The notes beneath the pieces are model-generated. The model worked only from the letters and a program-made list of their open reading frames with translations, was not told where the DNA came from and searched no databases. From positions 4,428,572 to 4,492,571 of the forward strand of contig NC_036448.1 of the NCBI RefSeq assembly GCF_002775205.1: DNA of 64,000 nt, read 5' to 3'. This stretch comes from Xiphophorus maculatus (lineage: Eukaryota > Chordata > Actinopteri > Cyprinodontiformes > Poeciliidae). A program made the translations under genes and the position numbers. Within the stretch, counting starts at the first letter, position 1. The number at the start of each line of letters is the position of its first letter. This document shows, in pieces, positions 1-12,337 of this stretch.

Positions 1-358
1 TGAACAATTAAAATACAGTTTCTGCCTTTTTATTAAGAAATCTAGAAAAAAGTGTTTGTCTATAAGTGGAGTGAGTCATTGGTAGTTAACTTGCTGCTGA
101 TAACAAAGACTATAACATTTATTATCCATTAATAATATTATAAATTTGGGAGAGAAACATCAGAAATTTGCCTTTTTTATTATTTATATATATATATATA
201 TACTATAATTCAGTAAAAAAAAATTATTTAAAGGTATTTTGAATAATAATAAATTTAAATAAATTGGGGGGAAAAAATAATACGGAAGAAAATAAAATTG
301 AAAAATTGCTGTGTAATGGTTCCACCCGGCCGTGGTTTCCTCTGCGTCCTGGTTCCAG

Positions 359-2058
359 ATCAGGGAGCTGGAGCCTCTGCTGTGTCAGCCGGGTCACACC
401 TCCAGGCTGGTGTGGACGTCGTCCAGCAATGCCCGGCGCTCGGCCTTCAGCATCCAGGACATCCAGCACAGGCGAGGGAAGGAGCCCTACAGCTCCTCCA
501 AGTACGCCTCGGACATGCTCAGCATGGCGCTCAACAAGCACAAGAACCAGCAGGTGCGCCGGGCGCTCTGCGACGGAGCTTCGATTTAAGATTCAGAAAA
601 CGGCACACGTTGTCTCTCTGTGACAGGGGCTGTTCTCCTCTGTGATCTGTCCAGGCCTGGTGATGACTAACTTGACCTATGGGATCCTGCCCTCCTTCTT
701 CTGGACTCTCATCATGCCCATCATGTGGTTGGTGGGTTGCTCTGCTCTTTATTTATTCACGTCAAACTTCAATCTCAAACCGCGTCTGACGACCTCCCCG
801 TCTCGCCACACAGATCCGGATTTTCACCAACACTTTCACGCTTACGCCGTACAACGGAGCCGAGGCACTGGTTTGTATCCAGCTGGGGTTTTCCGCGTTC
901 ACACATCCCTCCGACCGGGTTTAAGGCGCGGCGTAAACACAAACTCTTGCTCTGGTCTGTCACAGCACTGGTTGTTTCTTCAGAAGCCAGAGTCTCTGGA
1001 TCCCAGAGCGAAGTACCAGAGCTTAACGTCCGGACTGGGGACCAACTACACCGAGCCACGCAGGGTCAGTAACGTCTGTCCTAGGCAGATTCTGCTTTAG
1101 ATGGTCATCAAGTTCATTGTTTGTGTGCACAAACTACAGTTATTATGTAATTATACAACAAACATTTCAATTAATAGAAAAAAAAACAAGATTTGGTTGC
1201 ACAACTTTGAATTTAATGTAGATTTTCTCTAATCTAATTAAGTCAAAATATGTACACACACTACGGAAAGCCACTTTGGCCATCAAACAAAAAAATTCAA
1301 ACCCAACAGGAAGTCATAATTACAAGTTTTAAAGTCATAATTACATGAATAAAAAGTCATAGTTATGAGAGAGTGTTGAGAGATAGAGAAGTCATAATTT
1401 CAACTTTCAGTCTTATGAGTTTGAATGTCATAAACTGACTTAATTTTATGATTATCACTTTGAAAGTCAAAATGATGATTTCGGATCTCATAATTTTGAC
1501 ATTGAATCTCATAATTATTTGTTCAAAATAGACTTTTACTCTCATTATTATGACTTTAAAACTTGTAATCATGCCTTCCTGTTTGGCTTTTACTGTATAT
1601 TTTTTTTAATGACAGATGGCTTTGGTTAAATGATCTTTAGAGAGTTGCAGAGAAAACCACATACTTTACATAGCCAATTATGCCAGTTGTCTGCATAATT
1701 CTGACTGTATTTAATAACATTTGTCCCTATACAAAACTCTTTGTCTGTAAAAGGGGTTAAGTGTGGATGCACAGCCTCCTCTTTAGTGACATTTTTCCAT
1801 CATCATCTATGGAATAGTTGGGTCTTAGAGGATAGATGTTGGAAAATTTGAAACCGCACAGATGATGTCATTTCCCCCATTCAAGAGTCTAGTCAGAATG
1901 TTCTGCTTGCTTTTGTGTTCCAGATGGACCTTGATGATGACATGACTGAGGTTTTCTTCTCTAAGCTCCTTGAGCTTGAGAGAGAAGTGAGAAGAAACCT
2001 GAGCAAGAAAACCGCTGACAGTGAACATTATCAGCAGTATCTCACTGAGATACAGTAG
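359..2058 (+). CDS. hsd17b7: 3-keto-steroid reductase / 17-beta-hydroxysteroid dehydrogenase 7, 3' part
   Basis: Partial gene: the last five coding exons, 359-553, 627-731, 814-870, 966-1064 and 1924-2058 (stop TAG 2056-2058), giving 196 codons in frame. The family is a short-chain dehydrogenase of the ER membrane that reduces 3-keto sterols in cholesterol synthesis and can also act on estrone. Visible are the catalytic Y-x-x-x-K (YSSSK, 488-502), the following CPGLVMTNLTYG strand, a hydrophobic stretch (LPSFFWTLIMPIMWL), FTLTPYNGAEAL, and a charged C-terminal helix after MDLDDDM. These match vertebrate HSD17B7 closely. The cofactor-binding Rossmann N-terminus (about 145 residues) is left of the window. 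All visible introns are GT-AG; the 859-bp last intron holds a palindromic repeat. Identity is firm; the paralogue (if any) is not determined. Confidence 0.93.
1298..1587. mobile_element. palindromic MITE-like repeat in the last hsd17b7 intron
   Basis: The two ends are inverted copies of each other over about 40 bp: left CAGGAAGTCATAATTACAAG and right (complement) CAGGAAGGCATGATTACAAG, both followed by TTTTAAAGTCATAAT. Between them the unit AGTCATAATT recurs in both orientations. No transposase is present. The structure fits a short non-autonomous inverted-repeat element; the superfamily is not clear. Confidence 0.6.
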
Positions 2059-2158
2059 CAGTTTTTATTTTTAAAAAAAGAAAGTTTTGTCTTGATTTTT
2101 TTTTTTTTTTTACCACATCAAATATGCAATATTTTATAACTTCTGCAAATTGAACTTC

Positions 2159-2164
2159 ATTAAA
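2159..2164 (+). terminator. hsd17b7: candidate poly(A) signal of hsd17b7
   Basis: ATTAAA about 100 bp after the hsd17b7 stop codon, after a T-rich run. It is the first recognisable hexamer downstream of the stop. Confidence 0.45.
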
Positions 2165-3838
2165 TGTTTTTGCTGAATCTAATACAATTTTTATTTGAAA
2201 TATTTTGGAAAACGCAAGTAGGAGATGATTACTTCAGGGGCGTACCAGAAAGTCTCTTCTGTTCCACCATCATAAACATACAGATTTACAGATTCCATTT
2301 AGATTATTATAACATTGTCTGGGAAAAAAACTAATCTCATAGCAAGTAGTGTTTTTATTAATATAAATAAATATGTTACTTTGTTGACGCACATTTTAAG
2401 AATAATCCGGAAGCGTTACTTCAGCGCATGCACAAATGAGCCAAAAGTACAGATCGTGCAGTGAGCCCCATCCGCCCGTCACGAGCAAAGGGTCGATAGC
2501 TTTCCCAGCTTAGAGTTAACGCTAGTAAACAGTTAACATGATTATTTACAGTGTTTCTGACTTAAATACAATCATTTAACAGAAACTATTGTAATTCAAC
2601 TAATGAGTTAGTTGAATTAAAGTATCTTAACTGTAAAGTCAATCTCATTTTATCAAACTCTTTAAACAGAAGTGGTCTGTTTATTTTATGACAGATACTA
2701 GCATTAACGGTTCAAGATAACACTAGTGCTGAACCTATGAGTAATTATTATTTTAAGACCTTGACCTTATCAGGCAGGCGTCATACATAACCGAGACTGA
2801 ACTCTTTAGCTGTAACACGTTCTTTCCTGTCAAGAAATGGTGCACCTATTTAGGCATTTTCAATCTAAATTACTAGTTTTAGTAATAGCTACTATAAGCA
2901 ATTATAATAATTTTTCATAGCCAAAGTTAAACCTAGTATATTTTTGGCTTCTGAGGTCTACTTTACAACAATTCAGTCAAACTTTGTATGCAAATTCAGA
3001 TTTATGACATTTTTTGACGCCACTGTTCCAAGATTGGTTCAACGTTTTGGTTTGCAGGGCTAAATAAAGTACTGCAGTAAGGTTGGGAATTTATTGTATT
3101 GTTTATATTTTATGATAAATTTCTTAAGAATTTTGACTTATCACAAAAAATAAAATAAACAAACAAAACTGTACAAATTGTTGGGATTGTCAATTTTACT
3201 ATTTTCTTCACCGTTTGTTCAATGCAAGTATCAATGAAAGTAAATACATTTGAAAACATGATTAAATTCAGTTACTGTTTGCACTGTAGTGATAAAATCA
3301 CATTTCATTTGACTGATGTCCTAAAAAAAACAGATCTAAAAAATAAGTGATACATTGTTCTTATCACTTTTATTATTATCACAGCACTACCCAAAAATAT
3401 GGTGATAAAACTTGATGATCCCTATTAAAGGAGTATTCTCCAATATTTACTAACTATAGGCATTTGGTCCGCTCTAGTTCAAAATGGAACCTCGAATTGT
3501 TTTACACGTACAGATTGTATTAAATGTAGTTCGTGACATTTCATTTGTAAGAATCCAAAAAGACCAATTGTATTAAACCAGACAACTTGACATGAGGCCC
3601 TGCTTAAATACTACCTCAACTAGACAGCTCAAACCTGGATATAATTATTCAACAAAAATTAAATCTATAAACTCCCCTTTTTTTAAAATTAAAACTGCGC
3701 AACATGATTGTTTGGTAAAACTGTACTTCCATTTAGATAAAAAAAAATTATACCTACTTCTAGCACCGCTTATCTTACCGATAACCTGCTAAATTGAACT
3801 AAAACTGGGACTTTTTTGGAGAGGGAATTCACTCCGTC
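2165..3838. other. intergenic spacer hsd17b7-serbp1
   Basis: AT-rich spacer with no convincing exon. It contains a reverse-orientation copy of the CGATAAA-type repeat (about 3080-3415) that is also found at 6439, 9945, 43365 and 58627. The remainder, including GC-richer sequence near 2400-2500, shows nothing I can classify. Confidence 0.6.
3080..3415 (-). mobile_element. hAT-like MITE copy (CGATAAA family), reverse
   Basis: Read on the minus strand this matches the element at 6439-6741: the conserved block around AATCCCAACAAT, then AGTTTT, then the AGAAATTTATCA segment and an ATAAATTCCCAACC end. The copy is diverged and its ends are approximate. Confidence 0.55.
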
Positions 3839-3839
3839 A

Positions 3840-4025
3840 CGATTGTAAACAAACACACGGCCGCCACCGCGTGCTCAAGAGTGGCGCGCGCTGCTCGGTG
3901 TCCCGGATGATGCTCGCACCGGAAGAGAAGGGGGCAGCTCTCAGCCATCTTGTGGCAGCATCCAGCGAGTCGGTCGCATCAAGCCTCGTAGAATCGGAGG
4001 TGAATCCCGTAGAAGGGGCGCCATC
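3840..4025 (+). promoter_or_regulatory. serbp1: serbp1 promoter / 5' UTR, CpG-rich
   Basis: A GC- and CpG-rich block directly before the serbp1 start, in strong contrast to the AT-rich spacer to its left. It includes CAGCCATCTTGTGG near 3943, the complement of a YY1-type core (AAGATGG), a motif common at TATA-less housekeeping promoters. The transcription start is not visible and is inferred to lie in this block. Confidence 0.5.
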
Positions 4026-7000
4026 ATGCCCGGACACTTGCAAGAAGGCTTCGGCTGCGTCGTAACCAACAGGTTCGACCAGCTATTGGACGACGAATCC
4101 GACCCGTTCGAGGTCCTGAAAGCGGCGGAAAACAAGAAGAAGGAGGGGGCCGCTGCTGGGTCCACGAAAACCGCGGCTCAAGCCGCCAAGCAGCCGAAGA
4201 AGGAGTCCCAGAAGGACAGGAAAAACCCTCTGCTGGACAAAAAGGAAGAGTCTCAGGCGCCGGTTCCTCTGAAGAAAGAAGGTAAAATGTGGCTGCAGTG
4301 GTTGCCGCTTTAAGGTTTATTTTTAGTCTCATTTCCAACTGTCATGTGCGGCTCCGCTTAGCCACATTAGCTGCAGCTGGGAGGTCAACATGGACCCTGG
4401 GCTGTTGCTATTAGAGGACAGGCGGCTACGAGGGGAGCCTCACGCGCCTGTCGGAGGAATGGTGGGTTGAAAGGTAGCGGTAAAGACAGCTGTGAAGTCC
4501 GGAGCAGCCTGACTGTGCGTGTCGCAGATGAAGCTTCCCTCCAGCATCCGAGTGGAAGGCGCAGTGTTGGGTTACGGCGATGCTTCCGCACGCGCCGCTG
4601 CTGCAGGCTTTGCAAAGCAAATGTGAAAGATGCACACCTGCTGCTGCAAACGGAGCTCTTCAAACTTTTTATTGTCGACCCAAAATATCTTTGAAAATCT
4701 ACAATAATTACGTCAGTGCTCACAGCGTTTGATCTCTTACAGGAATCAGGCGGGTGGGCAGAAGACCGGACCAGCAGGGTCAGTCCGGATCCCAGCATCA
4801 GGGCGGGCAGGGCGAAGGTCGACCCGCGGATAAGAGGCCGGACCGGAGACCTCCCCGGGAGCGGCGCTTCGAGAAGCCCGCAGAGGACAAGCCGGAGGGA
4901 GGCGCAGACTTCCCCGTAGACAAGTGAGACGCTGATCTGCATGGGGGGGGGAGTGCTGTGCTGTGCATGGAGGTGTTACTGGGAACCAGCCTCAAGTTTG
5001 GTTCAGCCTGTTTTTCCAGTGAGGAGAGAAACATAAAAATAAGCTACAGAGAGGTTTTTATGAAGATATCAGGGCTTATTAACGTCATGTGATGTAAATT
5101 AAAACTAAGGTGACATAACATTTCCTCTGCATGTCCAGGTTTGGGGGAGTCGCATAAAACTCTTGATTTAAGTAAAGCCACATTGATCAGGTCCAGATAA
5201 TGGCAGCGCCAATCCAGTACTTTCACTTCCGATACCGATATGTGAGGTTTAGTATCGGCCCAGACCGATGCGATACAGAAAAACAGCGCTGGTTTTTAAA
5301 CACAGTCGTAACTGTACTGAATTACAAATTTGTTTCGTAACTCTGCAACAGGACACTTTTACATGTTTGGTCAAACATGTAAAACAACTTTAATTTAAGT
5401 GTAAAGACAAAATACTAGGTTATCTACCTTGGTCAAACAAGTAAAAAATAAACTGCAACAAACTTTCTATGAAAGTTTTTGCAGGAAGCAAAGACTTAGA
5501 CTGAATAGATCTACCCTTACAGATTGGGGACATTGTCACCGATACCCAATCTAGAATTTTTTCCTATATTGGGACCGATGCAGATATTAATATCAGATCG
5601 TTGAATCTCTAGTTCAGATCTTTATTCATGTCCAAAGGGGAAATGAATTTTACAGCAACTCGCAGTAGAAACGACAACAAACCAACAGTCAATATTTAAC
5701 CAGAGGGGTGTGACCTCGAGTTAAATATTAACTATTAATAAACCTTTAGCCAATTAGAAGTTAAAAAGACAAAACTGGTTTATTATTCTCCTTTTAGCCA
5801 GACGCTAAAAGGAGAATAAACTGTGCTTAATTCTTCAAATGTGAAATCCTCTTGCTTTAAGAGACAGCAAAATAAAAATAGAAACTGTATTGTGTTTTTC
5901 TTTTTTTGTGATTGTCCCATCAGGCCTTCTGGAGACAGGCCTCCCAGGGGGCGCGGCGGCGGCCGGGGGGCGCGAGGCGGACGAGGACGCGGCATGGGCC
6001 GCGGCGAGGGCTTCGACTCGCGTGGGAAACGGGAATTCGACAGACACAGCACCAACGACAAATCGTGAGTGAAGCGCTGCACTGTTAAAAAGCGACTTAG
6101 CAAGTAAGATGGAATGTGTTAATCTAAGTCAACAGATGCTTGTTGTTCAACGTTTGTGTGAGAGAGCGATGCTTTCACATTAAGTCAGAAATTTCTGCCT
6201 GTTTTTCTTCATCAAGTGGTAAATAATCTTACCATGTCAGACAAAATGAATTTATTCTGCTTTGGGTAAAATATTTACACGGAGATGCATCTGCAGATTT
6301 CTGAGTGTCAACAATTTTACCTCTTTCAGAATGAGCTGAAGGAGCTGTGTATAAAATCAGCATTTAAATAAACTTTTAACTAGTTTTCCAGTCATGAACA
6401 GTGGCTCCTAATGTAAATGTAATATTTACATTAGGAACCAGGGGTGGGCAATATACACTGAAAGTTTTAATTAACATAATATTTTCCAGATGGTATAAAG
6501 AAATGTGACTTGTGACTTGTAAAATGCACACAGCAACTGCATTAGATATTTTTTTTTTAAGTTATTGATGTTTATTGAATAATATCAATTAAAAACAGGG
6601 GAGAAAAATAATAAACTAACAATCCCTACAATAAAGACAGTTTTGGGGAGAGTCAAGCATCATCAATGCTTACAGCTGGTTGTATCAAAACTCTTGTAAG
6701 AAATTTATCACAATAAATAATACAATAAACACCCACCCCTATTAGAAACAGGTGATGTCATGTGTTGGTGTTAGTTGTTATAAAAAAAAACAACAACATG
6801 ATGACTGAGTGGACATTTTAAACTGTTTTATTTGTGGTTAACGCGGTTAACATAGGGATCTGTAAACAGCAGTGTTTTTGTTACAAAAAAAAACCTTTTA
6901 ACTCCTTCAGTAACCACTTCCACACCGAAGAGCTTTTATATGTGTGCATTCTGTGTGAGTGGAAAGATGATGCTTTCAAAAAGAGTCTCTTCGAGGTTAC

Positions 7001-10000
7001 TTGAAGCAATTTTTCATAGTGTGTGTGATCTTATAGAATACAGACTGCATGTAGGGCTCAGTTTTACGGTGCACCACAGTGTCCATACCGACACCGAATT
7101 GTGTATATTTTCCTGATTTTCAAGTCTGGATAAGCACAGGAAAGGAAAATGAAGTATGGAGAAATGTTTGCTTCCAAAGATTATTTTATCATTATTATTC
7201 CTTTCTACAACTTTTGTTTCAATTTCTGAAAATCAACTCGTCTATTTTACTGGATTTTGCTTAAACGGAACATTTAAGCAATCAGATTTGTGGGTGTAGC
7301 AGAACCCACACTTACTTAAAATGAAAGGTCCTTTTTCTAGTGCTTTTTTTCCCCTCTCATTTATGACCTTTTCCGAAAATAAACATAGAAGCTTTGAATT
7401 TTTATCTCTTTCCACACTTTTCTGGCTTATTTGACTTCCTCCTTTAAATAAATGCTCCTTTCCTCCTTTTTCTTACCCAGTTCAAAAACCGAGGAGAAGC
7501 ACGGCGGCTCCGGCTCGCACAACTGGGGCACGGTGAAGGATGAAGTGAGGTGAGTGATTTTTTTTATTTATTTATTTATTTTCAAAACAAACAGGGACAC
7601 TGAATCGCTTTGCTCGCTGCTTCGCTTGGTGCCGTCGCCTACGAAGCGCTTCTATTTTTGGAACAAACACACAAGCGGCGGTTTTGATGTCGCATAGGTG
7701 GCGGGATGGAGGAGGTCGAACATGGAACAGTTTTAGCTTTTTAACATTTTGGGATTCTGTTTAGAGCAGAAGTACGCTGGGAGAGTTGACAAAGTGCTTC
7801 GCTTTCAGTGAGGCCGAACAGACCGCCGCCCCAGAGCCGACTCCGGAGGGAGAGGAAAACGCGCCCGCCGGCTCCGAGAACAAGTAAGAGTCGCAGAGCA
7901 GCGCAGAACCCTCTAACGGTCAACACCATGTTCTCTTAGGACGTAGATGAAGCAGAGTGAGGACCGAGTTCCCACACAGCTGGTTTCATTTTTTTTCTTC
8001 CAGAGAGAACGAGGTGGAAGAGGTGAAACAGGAAGGCCCCAAAGAGATGACGCTGGACGAGTGGAAGGCCATGCAGGACAAGGAGCGCACCAAGGTGGAG
8101 TTCAACATCCGCAAGCCCAACGAGGGAGCCGACAGCCAGTGGAAGAAGGGATACGTGCTGCACAAGTCCAAGAGCGAAGACGTAAGCGAGCGTTCTGCCC
8201 AAGATAGTTTGTTCCCAAAGGACAGATTGATTCCCTCTATTTTAAGCGATCGGTTGATACGTGCGTGAGAAAAAGATCTTATCTACCTCTGCAAAGGTCT
8301 GAAAAGCAAAACACAAGCTGCGTTTCCGTTGACTGTAAAGTTGTGCTAATTGAAATTACGAAAATAAATTTGCTTAATGGAAACGCCAGTTTCGAGAAAA
8401 AAAAAACATGTTTTTTGATAAAAGGCTTCTGTGCTAGATGGAGGTGGTTTTTCAGCCATATTGACGCAGATGTATTTCTGCAAAACGGCAACGGAACCAC
8501 TTTTTCTTTTCGTGTCACGAGTCACATGATCAACAGCCGGATGTTACTACTGGCGAACATGACAAAGAAGCCGACAGGAAGCACTAGGAGGATGACGGAT
8601 TGTTTATTGATTTCTGACTGCACCAGCAGTTGTCACAGCATCACACAGATCGTAAAATGTTCTGTCATTCAAAAGTGTTGAATCCGTAGCTCTTCTGTAA
8701 AATCGCAGATGCGTAATTAGCTGCTCCAACTGATAAGACGCCGACGTCTCCTCCGATTGGCTGATGGATGTTAAGCGTCGGCGCCATATATGAATATATT
8801 TCATGTAACTCTTTACATCTGTCACTGCCCTGATTTTTGATCAATTATATGAACAAACTTATGCAACTGTAATTTTAATTGCACCTCTTATTTAGTGTAA
8901 ACACCACAATTGCAAAATTTATATTTTTCAACATTAGAAGACTTGGGGGGGAGAATCCTGTAACTCTTTGTTCCAAGTTATTGAGTGATGATAAATCGGG
9001 CGATAAATTGAGTTACCTTACTTCTGTGATGTTTCTGACCTTTCGATAACACAGGAAAGCAAAAAAGAAAATCGGAATCGGCGGGTCAGGCTTTCTATAG
9101 ATCGGTGCACCACTAGTTTCTCCTGTTGTTGCTACTCAGACCAACAGTTCGTTTTCCCTCTTGTCTTTGTAATAAGATGACATCATGAGCAACTCCAAAA
9201 GTCCAACATACTGTCAAGTTTTCCTTCTTCTGAGACTTTTTTTTTTCATGTGTTTTGTTTTTTAGGTAGAAAAGAACTAGGCCAAAGTTTATTTTTACTG
9301 TCTTTTCCAGAGGCCTGTTGGTGCTTTGATCGACGCGTCGGAACCAGAAGCAGAACCTCATGCTCTATTCAACAAGGTAATCAGCCACATGTACACTGAA
9401 AACATTTATCAGTGACTTATTAGGGAAAAACCGGTTATCAAAAAACTTGTTTGATCATCGTACGCCACTATTCTACCAGCAGGGCGCCGCCGACGAGTCC
9501 TCCGACCACCATTTCCGCAAACCAGCCAACGACATCACATCCCAGCTGGAGATCAACTTCGGAGACCTGGGGCGCCCCGGGCGCGGGCGTGGCGGCGCCC
9601 GCGGGGGCAGAGGGGGCCGCGGCGGGGGAGGCAGCCGGACGGCACGCGGGGGAGGACGTTCCGAAAAGGTAACGACAAAAGCCACCGCTAAAAAAAAGAC
9701 GAAGACAAAAAAAAAAGGCATGAGCAGGAAATAAGAGCGGTGAGGTGGAAAAGTCACCGTGGAAACAACAAAGCAGTTCAGCCATTCAGAAGTGGCTGGC
9801 TGACCTCAGGCCGGCCGGGTCAGTGGAAGGTCAGCAGAAGCAGGCTTTGGAACGCAATCAGTTCACACATGTTGTGTTTAGGTTTTGCAAAGTGAGATTT
9901 ATTTTTATTTTATTTTTTAGGTAACTGTGGGTTTGACTGCGACTGAATACAAATACAAATATATGGGACATCAGTCGCACAAAGAAATGTGATTTGCATC

Positions 10001-11334
10001 ACTAAGCTGCGCACAGTAACTGCATTTAATCTTCACTTATTAATTGACTTTTTTATTTATTGATGTTTATTGATTCTTTAAATAAAGAAACAGTGAAGAA
10101 AAATCGTAAAACTGACAATCCCAACAACACAGACAGTTTTGGACGGGGTTAAACATCATTGACTGGAATTTATAGTTGCAGCGATGAATCAAAATTCGTC
10201 TCATGATAAACGATATGATAAATGCTCATCCCGAACCAGGACTGATCAGCTGATCAGAATTTTGCGGCCAGGTTCTGGCATTCAGTTTTTCTAGCTGAAT
10301 TTTGATTTCCCTTTAAACCTTCCTGTGGTGTATTAAAGGTGCACCAATTTTCTTAATTTTGGGAGATTGGCAATCGGCCAATATTTGCATCCCAAAGCGA
10401 TTATTTAAAAAAAATTTTGTCATAATTGTCACGAGGTGATTCTATGACATTTTGCCTCAAATCAAGATGAATATAAATGTTCACTAAAGTTTTCAGTTGG
10501 GTTGCACTGAGAATTTGACCTTCACTTCTTTAACTTTGGGTGTTTAAAAATATTCACCCCCCTTTAACCAACTTTATTGCTATATTTAGGGACTTTTCAG
10601 GCAAAAGCAAATTGTTGTCGGCCAAAATTGGAGTCAGGCTTTTTAAATATCAGTGATCGGCCAGGGAACCGTCGTCGGTGCATCCATGGAATTATTACGA
10701 CTTGTCTTTGTAATGAGATGACATCATGAGCAACTCCATGTTGGTAAAATTAAGACTTTAATCTTTGCCTCCTTTTTTGTTCTCACATTATTACGGCTGT
10801 ACTCTGTTGGTATGGCTTATTCTAGTGTTTTACTTTACTTTTTTCTCTTTTTTTTTACTTTATTGTCCTCCAACTTTATTCTTATTACACAACTACTTTT
10901 TTATCGTCACATTTTTGAGGTGTTTTTCTCTGATAATATTGTGACTTTATTCTCTAAATGAATAAAGTAATTTAGACTTTATTCTTCTTGATCTGGCTCT
11001 GACACTAGATCGTAACTTTATAATTTGAGATGTGCAGCAGATGTTCAATAATTTGTACCTTAACTTCCAGTTGTTAAATAAACTGGAAAATAAAAATCAA
11101 AATTAAATGCAGCGATTACGCTTTAGAACTTGTGTTAGAAAGTCACTCCAAACTTCAGGGAAGCGGTTCGAGCTTCGTCCTGCAGCCAAAGCTTGAGATT
11201 ATTCGGCAACGGAAAGTTTTTTTTTTTTTTTTTTTTTGAAGCGTAAATGTTGTGTTGTGTGTTTGTCCCGCCAGGCCAGCGGAGTGTCAGTCCCCAACGT
11301 GGACGATCCCGAGGCCTTCCCGGCCCTGGCCTGA
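4026..11334 (+). CDS. serbp1: SERPINE1 mRNA-binding protein 1 (RGG-box RNA- and ribosome-binding protein)
   Basis: Complete, 382 aa in 8 exons: 4026-4281, 4743-4923, 5924-6064, 7481-7549, 7809-7883, 8004-8181, 9480-9668 and 11275-11334 (TGA). The start is fixed by the family N-terminus [20 protein letters not shown]. Further hallmarks are [25 protein letters not shown], an RGG-rich stretch with [14 protein letters not shown] (exon 3), [15 protein letters not shown] (exon 4), [16 protein letters not shown] and [17 protein letters not shown] (exon 6), [20 protein letters not shown] with a second RGG block (exon 7) and [11 protein letters not shown] at the C-terminus. SERBP1 is a mostly disordered protein that binds mRNA and occupies inactive 80S ribosomes; arginine methylation of the RGG boxes is typical. 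Length fits the shorter human isoforms (387 of up to 408 aa). The exon 7 acceptor could also lie 3 nt later (CAGCAG), dropping one Gln. Fish often carry a and b copies; which one this is cannot be told. Confidence 0.96.
5228..5612. mobile_element. ATCGG-type hAT-like MITE in serbp1 intron 2
   Basis: Shares CCGATAC/ATCGGCC and GACCGATGCAGAT segments with the elements at 10336-10687 and 57276-57740. It ends with TCTCTAG like the TAGAGATGC terminus of the 57.3-kb copy. The left end is eroded, so the start is approximate. Confidence 0.5.
6439..6741 (+). mobile_element. hAT-like MITE (CGATAAA family) in serbp1 intron 3
   Basis: Ends CAGGGGTGGGCAATATA and (complement) TAGGGGTGGGTGTTTATTG form short inverted repeats. 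They are flanked by TTAGGAAC (left) and TTAGAAAC (right), an 8-bp target duplication with one mismatch, as expected for hAT. No transposase. This is the best-preserved copy of a family also seen at 3080, 9945, 43365 and 58627. Confidence 0.72.
8317..8945 (+). mobile_element. GCTGTGTTTCC-TIR repeat (family A) in serbp1 intron 6
   Basis: Starts GCTGCGTTTCCGTTGAC and shares blocks such as CACGAGTCACATGATCA, AGCCGACAGGAAG and the CACAATTGCAAAATTTATA...TTTTTCAACATTA segment with copies at 23466-24853 and 51663-52279. The right terminus (GGAAACACAGC in the 51.7-kb copy) is missing here, so this copy looks truncated. It is non-coding. Confidence 0.6.
9945..10245 (+). mobile_element. CGATAAA-family MITE copy in serbp1 intron 7
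   Basis: Carries the same series of blocks as the 6439-6741 element: TGTGATTTGCATCAC, AACTGCATTTAAT, TGATGTTTATTGATT, GACAGTTTTGGA, TAAACATCATTGA and GATAAATGC near the end. Boundaries are approximate. Confidence 0.55.
10336..10687 (+). mobile_element. ATCGG-type hAT-like MITE in serbp1 intron 7
   Basis: Left end GGTGCACCAATTTTC and right end (complement) GGATGCACCGACGAC are inverted. Internal GGCAATCGGCCAATATT and TCGGCCAAAATTGG repeat the family motif seen at 5228 and 57276. No coding capacity. Confidence 0.55.
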
Positions 11335-12267
11335 AGACGGCGTCTTTTCCTCCACCAGCCCACCCATCTGCCCTTCCGGGGGCCCCTCCTCTACGAGGCT
11401 TGCATGCTTACCACATCTTCAAGTATATAAGGATAAAAGAAAAAAAAAAAAAAACAACAGTAAAAAAAATAAAATAAAACAAAACCAAAAAAAAAAAGGC
11501 AGACTGTCATCCCACACCAGAGGACTTGAGTTTTATCGGTTTTAAAGAAAAGACAAAAAAACAACAACCAGATGGAAAAAGGACCTCTTGTTACACTGAA
11601 GTTTTGTATTTAGGAACATGAAAGCAGGGATGTTTTTATTCCCCCCCCCCCCCCCCTCTCAGAGATCATGCATACTTCATTAATATTTTTGTGCTGCTTG
11701 AATTCCTGCATTTCAATTCTGCAGTTTGGTTGAAGTGTGAAAATTGCTTTCCTTTCAAAAACTTTTTGTTTTTCTTTGTTTCTTTTCTTTTTGCCTCCCC
11801 ACCTAATGACTTCAGCACAGTATTAGGTCATCTGTAGAAAAGACTTTCTACTGGCGTTCCCCTCTGACCCCCCCAGTAATACACACTGATGTGGTAGTGC
11901 TACACTACATAAGAAACGTGTGCTAGATGTCTGAAGTACAGCTTAACTTAGGTTTTAAAGTGTAAATAGTGGCCTCCTGACTACCCATCGCCTCGCCAGG
12001 CACGAATCCAAGATGGGGGAACCAGCAAAGTGACTTCATACGACAGCTTGGTATTTTTCTGCTTCTTGTGCAGTGAAGGTCAACGCCTCTTTTCTTCTTC
12101 TTCTTTTTAATAGTGGACCAGTGGTTAGTAATGTTTGTATCCCCTGATCCAGATGTGCTACCTGTGTTTTCAGGGCCCAATGTATTTTAAGGCTGGTCCT
12201 CCTAGGTCATACGGACTGTACAAATTTGTACCTTCAGGACCACTAAGCAAATGTTTTTGTTTATTTT

Positions 12268-12269
12268 GT

Positions 12270-12335
<66 letters not shown>
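12268..12335 (+). repeat. (GT)n microsatellite
   Basis: About 68 bp of nearly uninterrupted GT dinucleotides, lying in the inferred serbp1 3' UTR. Confidence 0.97.

Positions 12336-12337
<2 letters not shown>

Noticed and set aside
4385-4942. 185-codon minus-strand reading frame
   Set aside because: It overlaps serbp1 exon 2 and GC-rich intron on the opposite strand, has no family features, and is explained as a shadow of GC-rich sequence.
9468-9785. Minus-strand and second-frame proteins over serbp1 exon 7
   Set aside because: They are mirror readings of the GC-rich RGG-coding exon.
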